From the NCBI GenBank assembly GCA_000433755.1, contig FR891293.1, positions 1 to 47,790 on the forward strand: a stretch of 47,790 nt of DNA, read 5' to 3'. Below the pieces are notes generated by a model that saw only the letters and a program-made list of their open reading frames with translations, did not search any database and was not told the DNA's origin. Position 1 is the stretch's first letter. Each line of letters begins with the position of its first letter. A program made the position numbers and the translations under genes. Shown piece by piece: positions 35,050 through 43,274 of this stretch. Origin of the DNA: Clostridium sp. CAG:465. GTDB taxonomy: Bacteria; Bacillota; Clostridia; TANB77; CAG-465.

Positions 35050-35078
35050 ATTATACCAGTTTTTACTTATACAATCAA
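35050..35078 (-). promoter_or_regulatory. Promoter of lepA
   Basis: On the minus strand: TTGATT, 17 bases, TATAAT, about 30 bases before the ATG. Confidence 0.55.
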
Positions 35079-35088
35079 GCAAATAAAT

Positions 35089-35123
35089 AAAATCGCATGT
35101 ATAAAATTAATACATGCGATTTT
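35089..35123 (-). terminator. Terminator of the 102-residue gene
   Basis: A 14-bp stem, AAAATCGCATGTAT with its complement, then a T-rich run on the minus strand. Confidence 0.8.
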
Positions 35124-35133
35124 ACAAGAAAAA

Positions 35134-35442
35134 TTAGTCAGGTTCGCTACATAAAGTATATTTTTCAATGATTTTACTTCTCTCCTCAGAAACCAGAGAA
35201 ACAATATGCAAAAAACTTTCTTTTTTAACATTGTCACTATATTCTCCTCCTTCAAAAATTGAAAGAAGATCATTTGATTTTGAAATAAACTCCTTTAACT
35301 CTTCGCAATTCTCCCGGGACTTTAACTCACCACGAAGTTTATTCAAGCAATTTTCAAAATCATTTTTTGATTTAATAGACAACATTTCCATCATTTTTAT
35401 AGATACGCTATTTACAAAATTCATCATTTCAATTGCGTCCAT
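35134..35442 (-). CDS. Unknown helical protein, 102 aa
   Basis: ATG with AGAGGAG nine bases upstream. The product begins MDAIEMMNFVNSVSIKMMEM and appears almost fully helical, acidic and soluble, with no cysteine cluster or membrane segment. It has its own terminator. A smaller frame overlaps it in another phase but has no ribosome binding site. Neither the family nor the neighbourhood (lepA, Smr protein) suggests a role. Confidence 0.65.
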   Translation of the reverse strand: MDAIEMMNFVNSVSIKMMEMLSIKSKNDFENCLNKLRGELKSRENCEELKEFISKSNDLLSIFEGGEYSDNVKKESFLHIVSLVSEERSKIIEKYTLCSEPD

Positions 35443-35584
35443 AAAACATTCTCCTCTCTTTTAATTAAAAAAGTTAACATATTTACTTACAGATAAATTT
35501 TATCACTTTAAATTTTATATGTCAATAAAAGCCTATACATTTTCGAATATTTGTGATATAATTTTTAATCAAGGAGTTATAACT

Positions 35585-36055
35585 ATGTTTAAGGTAGGAG
35601 AAAAGGTAAAAATATCAAGTAATAACATTTCAGGTATTATTTCTAAAATACAAAAAAATAATTATACTACTAAGTATTATATAAATGTAAAAGGTAAAAC
35701 AATTATTCTAGACGAAGATAAAATTGAAAAAGAAACTTCAAATTTAAATAATACATCATATACCCCAAAACTAGATAAATGTGCAAATAATATATATAAT
35801 TATCAAAATACATTTATACCAGAAATCACAATAAGGCATCAAACTTTAGATATCGCAATGTATAATGTAGAAAATTTCATTACTGAAGCTATAAATCTAG
35901 ATATAAAAAATATAAAAATAATACATGGAAGAAATGGTGGAGTTTTAAGAAAAGCTGTTCATGAGTACTTAAAACATAATAAAAATGTTGAAAGCTATAG
36001 ACTTGGAAATTACTACGAAGGAAGTTATGGTGTTACAATTATAAAACTAAAATAG
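35585..36055 (+). CDS. Stand-alone Smr-domain protein, MutS2 C-terminus-like
   Basis: ATG MFKVGEKVKI follows AAGGAG; an upstream in-frame ATG at 35519 lacks a site. 156 residues. An N-terminal small beta domain of the kind that precedes Smr in MutS2 (FKVGEKVKISSNNISGIISK) is followed by a polar linker and a full Smr domain: TIRHQTLDIAMYNVENFI, then the catalytic-loop motif IKIIHGRNGGVLRKAVHEYL, ending YGVTIIKL. Smr domains are nucleases acting on collided ribosome mRNA or branched DNA. No MutS ATPase part is present, and the gene is intact with its own leader and an extended -10 (TGATATAAT). Confidence 0.82.
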   Translation: MFKVGEKVKISSNNISGIISKIQKNNYTTKYYINVKGKTIILDEDKIEKETSNLNNTSYTPKLDKCANNIYNYQNTFIPEITIRHQTLDIAMYNVENFITEAINLDIKNIKIIHGRNGGVLRKAVHEYLKHNKNVESYRLGNYYEGSYGVTIIKLK

Positions 36056-36087
36056 TGCTAATAAAATAAAAATTAGCACTATTTTTT
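36050..36087. terminator. Bidirectional terminator
   Basis: AATAGTGCTAAT pairs with ATTAGCACTATT, T runs on both sides; it lies between the convergent Smr and TSCPD genes. Confidence 0.8.
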
Positions 36088-36093
36088 CATATA

Positions 36094-36348
36094 TTATTTT
36101 TTTAAATATTCTTCTAAAGCCTTTGCAAGTTGATCAGGACAAGATGTACCTTTCATTCCACATTCAATTCCCTTTAGTTTTTCTATAACATCTTCAATTT
36201 TCATACCTTTAACTAAACTGCATATCCCTTTTGTATTTCCTGCACATCCACCTATTATTTTAACCCAGTTGATTACTTTTGTTTCATCATTTATGCTTAT
36301 AATATATTTAGAAGAACATACTCCTTCTGGTTTATAACTAAATTCCAT
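36094..36348 (-). CDS. TSCPD domain protein (TIGR03905-like)
   Basis: 84 residues with the naming motif GTSCPDQLAKALEEYL and cysteines in EGVCSSKY, IGGCAGNTKGICSL and IECGMKG. The domain also occurs at the C-terminus of ribonucleotide reductases and may bind metal, but the stand-alone form has no known task. It starts 13 bases after the fba stop, so it is probably in the same operon. Confidence 0.88.
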   Translation of the reverse strand: MEFSYKPEGVCSSKYIISINDETKVINWVKIIGGCAGNTKGICSLVKGMKIEDVIEKLKGIECGMKGTSCPDQLAKALEEYLKK

Positions 36349-36361
36349 TAAAAATCACCTA

Positions 36362-37306
36362 CTATGCTTTATTATTACAACCAAGTACATCAACAATTTT
36401 GTGAGAAACCATCTCTTCAACAGCTTTTCTTGCTGCGCCAAGATATGTTCTTGGATCAAACACTTCTGGTGTTTCTACAAAACATTTTCTAATGTTTGCA
36501 GTCATTGCAAGTCTTATATCACTGTCTATATTAATCTTACATACTGCCATACTTGCTGCTTTTCTTAACATTTCTTCAGGTACCCCTTTAGCTCCAGGAA
36601 TATTACCACCATACTCATTACACATTTTTACAAACTCTTGTGGTACTGATGATGCTCCATGTAAAACAATAGGAAATCCTGGAAGTCTTTTTGATACTTC
36701 TTCTAAGATATCATATCTAAGTCTTGGTTCTCCCTTAAATTTGTATGCACCATGGCTTGTTCCAATAGCAATTGCAAGAGAATCACACCCTGTTCTTTTT
36801 ACAAACTCCTCTGCTTCATCAGGATTTGTATACATTGCATCATCTTCTTTTACATTTACATCATCTTCAATCCCAGCAAGTTTACCAATTTCAGCTTCAA
36901 CCACAACTCCTCTTGGATGAGCGTATTCAACTACTTTTTTTGTAAGTGCTACGTTTGTTTCAAAATCATATTTAGAACCATCAATCATAACTGATGTAAA
37001 GCCACTATCAATACAATCTTTACAAGTTTCAAAATCAGGTCCATGATCCAAATGAAGTACAACAGGAATATCAGTTCCACTTTTTTTATTGCATTCAATT
37101 GCAGATTCTACTAATTTTTTTAGATAAACAGGATTAGCATATTTTCTTGCTCCAGCTGATACTTGCAAAATAACTGGTGCATTATTTTTTGTTGCTGCCT
37201 CCATTATTCCTTGTACTATTTCCATATTATTTACATTAAAAGCTCCTATTGCATATCCTCCATTGTATGCCTTTTCAAACATTTCCTTTGTTGTTACAAG
37301 TCCCAT
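36362..37306 (-). CDS. fba: Class II fructose-1,6-bisphosphate aldolase
   Basis: Glycolytic enzyme cleaving fructose bisphosphate to two triose phosphates, zinc-dependent. 314 residues from ATG MGLVTTKEMF, which follows AAAGGGG; a TTG six codons earlier contains the site itself. Seen: the catalytic aspartate and zinc histidine in VLHLDHGPDFETC, the loop EAEIGKLAGIEDD, the zinc histidines in AIGTSHGAYKF and VLHGASSVP, and the substrate loop KINIDSDIRLA. Full length, no anomaly. It lies 50 bases after the coiled-coil gene. Confidence 0.96.
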   Translation of the reverse strand: MGLVTTKEMFEKAYNGGYAIGAFNVNNMEIVQGIMEAATKNNAPVILQVSAGARKYANPVYLKKLVESAIECNKKSGTDIPVVLHLDHGPDFETCKDCIDSGFTSVMIDGSKYDFETNVALTKKVVEYAHPRGVVVEAEIGKLAGIEDDVNVKEDDAMYTNPDEAEEFVKRTGCDSLAIAIGTSHGAYKFKGEPRLRYDILEEVSKRLPGFPIVLHGASSVPQEFVKMCNEYGGNIPGAKGVPEEMLRKAASMAVCKINIDSDIRLAMTANIRKCFVETPEVFDPRTYLGAARKAVEEMVSHKIVDVLGCNNKA

Positions 37307-37356
37307 ATTTATTACCCCTTTCAAAAATACTATATATTATTTAAAAATATATTCTA

Positions 37357-38823
37357 TTACCATGGTCTTTTATTTCCACCTAACGTGTGCTGCTTAGGTT
37401 CGTCTTGACTAACCTTTTTTTCATTATCATACATTTCTTTATTTTTAACTCCGTTGTTTTTCATAATTTCTGCGACCTCAGCATCCATTGCATCAAGTTC
37501 AGCAGCTCTACCTTCATCATTTATGCTGCTTTTACCGATGCCAAGATTCTCTCTCATCTCATCATCTTTTTCGTTATCTGTATGATAGTCTTTCTTTCCG
37601 TCATCAGTCAAATCATTAATAGGTTCTTCTAAATTTTCCTCACTGCCCCTTAAGCTCCTTAATATTTCAAGTTTTTCACGAGCACCTTCATAATCTCCCT
37701 GATTTCTACACTTATAATACTCTTTTATTACCTCTTCTATATTTGCAGAGGTAGTTTCTAAAGAATCTTCTGTTTTTTCTTTTATTATATTGTTATTTTT
37801 TTCTTCTTTTTGTTCATTTCCTGTACTAGTTTTTGCAATAGGAGTATTAGAAGTTTCCTTACTTACTCCAAATTCTTTACCATCAATCTCTTCTTGCCTA
37901 TCATCCCTATTTATATTTTCAATTAAAACATCTGGGCTAGATTTCATACTGGCTAGCTCTTTATCCTTTTCATATAATTCATTTTGAAGCGTTTGAAATG
38001 CTTCTTTATCAAAAGTTGCTGGATTAAGGGCCATATGAGCCATTTCTTCTTCTATTTTTTCTTTTTTATTATAAAGTAATACAATTCTTGATATATCTTC
38101 TTCTCTTTTTTTCTCCTTAGCTTCTTCCTCTTTATTATGTTCATCTTTAATATCTTTTTGCTTAGCCACAATTTTCTTATCATTTTCTATAGCTTTATGG
38201 CTAGGTAAAATAGAAGAATATTGCTTACTTAACTTTTGAAGATAAACCTCATACATTCTATTTTCTGCGGCAAGTCTATCCTCCAAAGCAAAATCCCCAT
38301 CTCTTCTTCTTACAATATCTGCGTGCTCCATAATTCTTTTTCTGTTATCTTCATATTTTTCTAAAGTAGCTTTATATATTGCTTTTATTGTTGCAGCTTT
38401 AACTATACTTTTAACATCTTTACTTGTAATATCTTTTTCTTCTTCAGTCATTTCTGCTAGTTCTTGCATAATTCCTTCTTTATCAATTTTATCTGAAGGC
38501 ATTCTGCTTTTATCTATTTGTTCATTAACTGATTTTTCTAAATCTTCTTTTACAATGTCTTTACCTTCATCTTTTTGTTTATCATCATTTCTATCATGAT
38601 TTAACTCACTTAATAACGATTCGTATGAGGAGTCAGATAAATTTTGAAGAGTTGTCTTTTGAAAATCTATATTATTTGTCCTGTTATAATAATCAAGTAC
38701 ATCTTTCATATTTAAATACTGATTATCAATTTTAGCATCTCCAGTTTTCACCATATATGTCTTTTTTATTATTTTATTTAGATTATTTATTATTTCATTT
38801 TTCTCATTATCATTAAATTTCAT
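37357..38823 (-). CDS. Unknown charged coiled-coil protein, 488 aa
   Basis: ATG MKFNDNEKNEI with GGAGTTG eight bases upstream. Very rich in E, K, D and N, with no signal peptide and no membrane span. Long helical, coiled-coil-prone blocks lie at about 120-260 (VKAATIKAIYKATLEKYEDN, RRRDGDFALEDRLAAENRMY) and 260-310, then low-complexity acidic linkers with short helices (EVIKEYYKCRNQGDYEGARE near 390) and a conserved-looking end (AAELDAMDAEVAEIMKNNG, then GGNKRPW). Such a layout fits a scaffold or a structural cytoplasmic protein. It lies between exoA and fba on one strand with short gaps. Family not recognised. Confidence 0.75.
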   Translation of the reverse strand: MKFNDNEKNEIINNLNKIIKKTYMVKTGDAKIDNQYLNMKDVLDYYNRTNNIDFQKTTLQNLSDSSYESLLSELNHDRNDDKQKDEGKDIVKEDLEKSVNEQIDKSRMPSDKIDKEGIMQELAEMTEEEKDITSKDVKSIVKAATIKAIYKATLEKYEDNRKRIMEHADIVRRRDGDFALEDRLAAENRMYEVYLQKLSKQYSSILPSHKAIENDKKIVAKQKDIKDEHNKEEEAKEKKREEDISRIVLLYNKKEKIEEEMAHMALNPATFDKEAFQTLQNELYEKDKELASMKSSPDVLIENINRDDRQEEIDGKEFGVSKETSNTPIAKTSTGNEQKEEKNNNIIKEKTEDSLETTSANIEEVIKEYYKCRNQGDYEGAREKLEILRSLRGSEENLEEPINDLTDDGKKDYHTDNEKDDEMRENLGIGKSSINDEGRAAELDAMDAEVAEIMKNNGVKNKEMYDNEKKVSQDEPKQHTLGGNKRPW

Positions 38824-38879
38824 TACATCAACTCCTATGTATATATTACTACATCAACAAACTAATTTCAATACATTTT

Positions 38880-39647
38880 TTAAAATTCAATATCTAGTTC
38901 TACAGGACAATGATCACTTCCAAAAATTTCACTATGAATTTTTGCATCTTTTATTTTATTTTTTATATCTTCTGATGTAATAAAATAATCAATTCTCCAA
39001 CCAATATTTTTTTCTCTTGCATTTCTCATATATGACCACCAAGAATATGCATCCGTTTTATCTGGATAGACATATCTAAAACTATCAACGAATCCTGAAG
39101 ATAGTAATTCTGTCATTTTCCCTCTTTCTTCATTAGTAAATCCTGCATTTCCAACATTAGATTTTGCATTTTTTATATCAATATCATTATGTGCAACATT
39201 TAAGTCACCACATAAAATTACTGGTTTTGTTTTATTTAAATTTAATAGATAATCTCTAAAATCATCTTCCCATTTCATTCTATACTCAAGCCTTGATAAA
39301 TCTCTTTTTACATTTGGAGTATAACAATCTACAAAGAAAAAATTATCGTATTCTAACGTAATAACTCTTCCCTCATTATCATGCTCTTCTATTCCAATTC
39401 CATACGTCACATTTAAAGGTTTTTCTTTTGAAAATACCGCTGTTCCAGAATACCCTTTTTTTATGGCACTATTAAAGAATATGTTATATCCTTCAAAAAT
39501 GCTTTTTGTGATTAAATCAAGTTGTTCTTCCTGCATTTTAGTTTCTTGAATACAAAAAATATCAGCATTACATTCTTTAAAAAAATCAGCAAACCCTTTT
39601 GTAACGCAAGCTCTTAATCCATTTACGTTCCACGAAATAAATTTCAT
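38880..39647 (-). CDS. exoA: Exodeoxyribonuclease III / AP endonuclease
   Basis: Base-excision repair enzyme of the EEP fold, 255 residues. Motifs: SWNVNGLRA, CIQETKMQ, the DNA-binding tyrosine region VDCYTPNVKR, CGDLNVAHNDID, WWSYMRNAREKNIGWRIDYF and the catalytic end GSDHCPVEL. It starts 17 bases after rnhB with an AGGAGG site and so is in the rsmI-rnhB-exoA cluster. Confidence 0.95.
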   Translation of the reverse strand: MKFISWNVNGLRACVTKGFADFFKECNADIFCIQETKMQEEQLDLITKSIFEGYNIFFNSAIKKGYSGTAVFSKEKPLNVTYGIGIEEHDNEGRVITLEYDNFFFVDCYTPNVKRDLSRLEYRMKWEDDFRDYLLNLNKTKPVILCGDLNVAHNDIDIKNAKSNVGNAGFTNEERGKMTELLSSGFVDSFRYVYPDKTDAYSWWSYMRNAREKNIGWRIDYFITSEDIKNKIKDAKIHSEIFGSDHCPVELDIEF

Positions 39648-39664
39648 AAATCCTCCTTATTACC

Positions 39665-40288
39665 TTACACAAACTTTTTGCAAAAACTTGGTCTATGTAT
39701 TGGTGTAAGTCCATATTTTTTTATAGCTTCAATATGAGCCTTAGTTCCATACCCTTTATGTTTTGCAAATCCATATTCTGGATATTTTTTATCATATTCT
39801 ATAAGTAATCTATCTCTTGTAACTTTGGCAATAATTGACGCTGCCGCAATGGATTCAGATTTAGAATCTCCTTTTACTACAGTTTCAAGTGGAATATCTG
39901 TGTCTATTTTTTGATTACCATCAACAAGCACATATTCTGGATTTACTTTTAAATTAGAAATAGCCTGTAGCATTGCCTTTTTAGTTGCATTAAGTATGTT
40001 TACTTCTTCTATGATATCTACATCAGATACGCCCACACCAACTGAGACTGCATTTTGCATAATATCATCGTATAATTTTTCACGCCTTTTTTCTGTTAAT
40101 TTTTTTGAATCATTTACACCTTCAATATGTGCATCTTTTGGAAGAATTACAGCTGCTGCAACCACAGGACCACACAACGGTCCTCTTCCTGCTTCATCAA
40201 CACCACATACAAGTTCATATCCTTTTTTATTTAATTCATGTTCAATTTTAAGCATATTATCAAGTCTTGTTATTTCTTTTTCATTCAT
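39665..40288 (-). CDS. rnhB: Ribonuclease HII
   Basis: Removes RNA from RNA-DNA hybrids and single ribonucleotides. 207 residues. The metal-binding aspartate and glutamate are in CGVDEAGRGPLCGPVVAA; further conserved parts are VNDSKKLTEKRREKLY, YVLVDGNQ, KGDSKSESIAAASIIAKVTRD and KHKGYGTKAH. The start has AGAGG upstream and lies 13 bases after rsmI. Confidence 0.96.
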   Translation of the reverse strand: MNEKEITRLDNMLKIEHELNKKGYELVCGVDEAGRGPLCGPVVAAAVILPKDAHIEGVNDSKKLTEKRREKLYDDIMQNAVSVGVGVSDVDIIEEVNILNATKKAMLQAISNLKVNPEYVLVDGNQKIDTDIPLETVVKGDSKSESIAAASIIAKVTRDRLLIEYDKKYPEYGFAKHKGYGTKAHIEAIKKYGLTPIHRPSFCKKFV

Positions 40289-40301
40289 ATCTTTTACCTC
40301 T

Positions 40302-41156
40302 TTATATATCCAAACATTCTTTATACACTACATCTTTATTTACACCTTTTAGCTTTGCAACTTTTTTTATAGCATCTTTTTTAGTATCACCATTTTTCAT
40401 ATACTCTTTTACTAGTTCTAATGAGTTTATTTGTTCTATTTCTTTATTTTTTTCTTCATTTATTTTATTCTCACTTGCTCCTGAAATCACTAAAACTATT
40501 TCACCTTTTATCCCATTTTCTTCAATATTTATAATTGCATCTTTAAAATTAGTATATCTATATTCTTCATGTATCTTTGTAAGTTCTCTTGCAATACATA
40601 TATCTCTATTTCCAAAATATTCATACATATCTTTAAGAGTTGAAAGTATCTTATGTGGTGCTTCATAAAAAATCATTGTCCTTGTCTCATTTACAAGAGA
40701 TTTTAATCTTTCTTTTCTTTGCTTTTTATTTACAGACAAAAAGCCCTCAAAAGTAAATCTGGTTGAATCTAGTCCAGATTTAACAATTGCAGTTATAAGT
40801 GCTGTAACACCTGGAACTACTTCAATATCATAATTATTTTTTACTAAATATTTAACTAAATTTTGACCAGGGTCAGATATTATAGGCATCCCAGCATCTG
40901 ATACTAACGCAAGATTTTTTCCAGAATTTAAAATTTCAACAATTTTTTCTATCTTATCATCTTCATTATGTCTATGATAACTTATCATGTGTTTTGAAAT
41001 TTCAAAATGATTTAAAAGTTTTAGAGTTTGTCTTGTATCTTCTGCAAGTATAACATCAACATTTCTTAGGGTATTTACCGCTCTTATTGTTATATCATCT
41101 AAATTTCCTATAGGTGTTCCAACTATATATAATTTTCCTTTATTTTTATCAATCAT
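40302..41156 (-). CDS. rsmI: 16S rRNA (cytidine(1402)-2'-O)-methyltransferase RsmI
   Basis: 284 residues of the tetrapyrrole-methylase fold: LYIVGTPIGNLDDITIRA, ILAEDTRQTLKLLNH, LVSDAGMPIISDPG (SAM loop), FEGFLSVNKKQRK, FYEAPHKI and IARELTKIHEE. The C-terminal winged part ends in a lysine-rich helix (KDAIKKVAKLKGVNKDVVY). First gene of the rsmI-rnhB-exoA cluster with a near-consensus promoter upstream. Confidence 0.96.
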   Translation of the reverse strand: MIDKNKGKLYIVGTPIGNLDDITIRAVNTLRNVDVILAEDTRQTLKLLNHFEISKHMISYHRHNEDDKIEKIVEILNSGKNLALVSDAGMPIISDPGQNLVKYLVKNNYDIEVVPGVTALITAIVKSGLDSTRFTFEGFLSVNKKQRKERLKSLVNETRTMIFYEAPHKILSTLKDMYEYFGNRDICIARELTKIHEEYRYTNFKDAIINIEENGIKGEIVLVISGASENKINEEKNKEIEQINSLELVKEYMKNGDTKKDAIKKVAKLKGVNKDVVYKECLDI

Positions 41157-41179
41157 ATGTACTTCCTTTCAATATTTGT

Positions 41180-41208
41180 ATTATATATCATTTACACCAT
41201 TTTTTCAA
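41180..41208 (-). promoter_or_regulatory. Promoter of rsmI-rnhB-exoA
   Basis: On the minus strand: TTGAAA, 17 bases, TATAAT, about 25 bases before the start codon. Confidence 0.65.
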
Positions 41209-41251
41209 TTAAGAAAGAAAAAAATTTAAAATAACATACATCTATATCTTT

Positions 41252-41613
41252 TTATGTAATTATTTCATAATCATATTTTAAGGAAAGTATCTTTCTTACT
41301 GCAATAACTATTAAATCAACTGAAATTTTTTCATCATTTACAGCATTTAAAACTTCTCTCTTTTGTTAAGCAAAATCAAAAGAAATAATCATATCATTTC
41401 CAGCAAGTACAGCTTGTACAGCTGCATCAATTTCCGCATTAAAAAGTATCATAACTTCTATTATCAATAGCTATTCCTGTATGAGTATCTAAATTATTAC
41501 CATATCCTGAAAAGTGTTTCATTGTTGATATCATACCTGAAGTATTCATAGTTTTTATTAACTCAGGAACATAAATGGCTGTTTTAGAAACACCTCTTCC
41601 ATAAGACCTATCA
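41252..41613 (-). pseudogene. Glycoside hydrolase family 3 (NagZ-like) relic
   Basis: Translation of the minus strand gives RSYGRGVSKTAIYVPELIKT, then the family-3 motif STMKHFSGYGNNLDTHTGIA, normally KHFPGYG(N/D)xxxDTHxG. After a frame change and a deletion it continues AEIDAAVQAVLAGNDMIISF, a TAA stop, and then REVLNAVNDEKISVDLI and VRKILSLKYDY, which is the usual end of the catalytic barrel. The N-terminal half and the part with the catalytic aspartate are missing. The intact enzyme would remove N-acetylglucosamine from peptidoglycan or glycoconjugates. The 5' side is cut by the terminator of the next unit. Confidence 0.75.
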
Positions 41614-41653
41614 TAAAAAAAAGCTATAAATAACAAATATGTTATTTATAGCT
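41614..41653 (-). terminator. Strong terminator
   Basis: AGCTATAAATAACA and its near-perfect complement, with a short loop, followed by eight T on the minus strand. It ends the ankyrin-like unit and abuts the GH3 relic. Confidence 0.85.
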
Positions 41654-41660
41654 CAAGGAT

Positions 41661-41942
41661 TTACGGTTCAACGTTATGTTTTAACAGAAGTCTGGATATT
41701 TCAATCCAACCTTTTGTCACCGTATATCTGATTACATAATCGTTACAAACAGATAAATCAATTTCTCCTTCATTAATAATTTTTTCAACACTGCCCTTAT
41801 CATTTTTTAGACACGCTGAAATAAGTTCAATTTGTTTCGGATTATATTCTTTTTTTTAATCTCTTATTTTCCCCTCAGAAAGTAGGCCTTTCTCTGCAAG
41901 TTTTACAATCTTCTTTACACATGGCTTAATAATGTCAGTCAT
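41661..41942 (-). pseudogene. Ankyrin-like small protein interrupted by one stop codon
   Basis: The ATG has an excellent AGGAGTG site. The frame reads MTDIIKPCVKKIVKLAEKG and on to GKIRD, then one TAA directly before an A8 run, then continues in the same frame as KKEYNPKQIELISACLKN, EKIINEGEIDLSVC and GWIEISRLLLKHNVEP. The second part has the helix-turn-helix rhythm of ankyrin repeats. Restoring one codon would give a 93-residue protein. The stop may be a real mutation or a base error next to the homopolymer. It is downstream of the 116-residue unknown gene in the same direction. Confidence 0.6.
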
Positions 41943-41964
41943 AATTTCTTCACTCCTATAAAAT

Positions 41965-42315
41965 TTACCTAGAAATATTTAAGCTGATATTTTCATCATA
42001 TATTCCCAGCGATGGTTTATATTCCATACCAGGAATAAGTTTTAAATTATTCATAGGAACTTTTGATGTAATGATGAAATACCCCATTATAGAATATTCC
42101 AGATGTACCTTTCTTGGATTTAATTTTAGCATTTCCAAGTACCTCTCTTCACTTTCTGTTAAATGATGAAATTCACTGCTCCTTTTGAGTTTTTTCTTGT
42201 TCAATTTTACATTTGGCTTTACCTTAAGACAAAAGCCATTATCTTTATCGTAAAATCCAAATGCAAGTTCTTTGTTAGCTTTAAGAATACCTAACATTTC
42301 TTTTCCAGTTAACAT
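41965..42315 (-). CDS. Unknown protein, 116 aa
   Basis: ATG with AGGAGGA at good spacing. The product begins MLTGKEMLGILKANKELAFG and is basic in the middle (KVKPNVKLNKKKLKRSSEFH), with strands near the end (YSIMGYFIITSKVPMNNLKL). No signal peptide or membrane span and no motif I recognise. It is followed 22 bases later by the interrupted ankyrin-like gene, so both form one unit. It could be the intact half of a small accessory pair. Confidence 0.65.
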   Translation of the reverse strand: MLTGKEMLGILKANKELAFGFYDKDNGFCLKVKPNVKLNKKKLKRSSEFHHLTESEERYLEMLKLNPRKVHLEYSIMGYFIITSKVPMNNLKLIPGMEYKPSLGIYDENISLNISR

Positions 42316-42367
42316 TCACATAGTCCTCCTAAAATATTTATTTATAGATTAATTACAGACCAAATTT

Positions 42368-42396
42368 ATTATACCATATTTTCTATTCAAATTCAA
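42368..42396 (-). promoter_or_regulatory. Promoter of the 116-residue gene
   Basis: On the minus strand: TTGAAT, 17 bases, TATAAT, about 50 bases before the ATG. Confidence 0.6.
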
Positions 42397-42414
42397 GTTT
42401 TAATTGACACTTTG

Positions 42415-43182
42415 TCAACACTTACCATTAATACCATAAATTCTATATATTTCATCAGTGTAACTCATATCATCATTATACTCAATTAGTGGTTCTAGGA
42501 CTTTAGTTTCATTTCCTCCATCTTTTCTATATGATATAAGTACAATAGATGGTTTTTTATCTATTTTAGGATAAACGAATCTTATTTCTTTTGCCTCTAA
42601 ATTATACTTTCTTCCAAAGTAAATTAAATCACTTAATCTTTCTGGTTTATGTACAAGATATAACTTGCCTCCCTTTCCAAGCAATTTTGATGAAGTAATA
42701 AATATATCTTCTAAATTACACATTACCTCACATTTTGCAATTGTTTTTACATCATGATTTGTTGTAAGTCCAGTGCCAATCTCTTTATATGGTGGATTAC
42801 AAGTAATTATATCAATTTTGTCTTTTTCCATTATACTTGTTACTTTTTTTCTTATATCTTTTATGTTTTTTACATTTTCATTAATAGAAATTATACTATC
42901 TTCTAAATTATTTATTTTTATATTTCTATCAAACAAATCATACATTTCACTTTGAAGTTCAACTCCAAATATCTTTTTATATTTCTTTTTAGCAGATAAT
43001 ATAATAGGAATAACACCACTTCCGCTACAAATATCTAATATAACATTATTTGAATTTTCTGATTTTACAAAATTAGCAAGCAGGACACTATCAGTTCCAA
43101 AGCAAAAATATTCTTTATTTTGAATTATTTTAAGGTCATTTATACCAAGGTCATCTATTCTCTCATTTTTTCTAATTTCCAC
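42415..43182 (-). CDS. TrmN6-like tRNA1(Val) N6-adenine methyltransferase
   Basis: 255 residues; the start is GTG with AAAGGA upstream. The N-terminal family motif is IIQNKEYFCFGTDSVLLANF. SAM motif I is ILDICSGSGVIPIILSA, the acidic ribose contact is FGVELQSEM and the N6-methylase catalytic motif is CNPPYKEIG. The family methylates A37 of tRNA1(Val) in E. coli; in Firmicutes (YabB) the substrate is less certain. In many Firmicutes it lies next to rsmI, as here, with the accessory patch inserted between the two genes. Confidence 0.88.
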   Translation of the reverse strand: MEIRKNERIDDLGINDLKIIQNKEYFCFGTDSVLLANFVKSENSNNVILDICSGSGVIPIILSAKKKYKKIFGVELQSEMYDLFDRNIKINNLEDSIISINENVKNIKDIRKKVTSIMEKDKIDIITCNPPYKEIGTGLTTNHDVKTIAKCEVMCNLEDIFITSSKLLGKGGKLYLVHKPERLSDLIYFGRKYNLEAKEIRFVYPKIDKKPSIVLISYRKDGGNETKVLEPLIEYNDDMSYTDEIYRIYGINGKC

Positions 43183-43274
43183 ATTAAAAATCCTTTCTAT
43201 TTTACACTATGTTTATTATATCATAACTTACTGTTGACTTCAAATGATATAATAATTATACAGGTGAATTTTAA

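Noticed and set aside
35067..35273. Frame of 68 codons on the minus strand overlapping the 102-residue gene
   Set aside because: No ribosome binding site, and it reads through the terminator hairpin of the better-supported gene.
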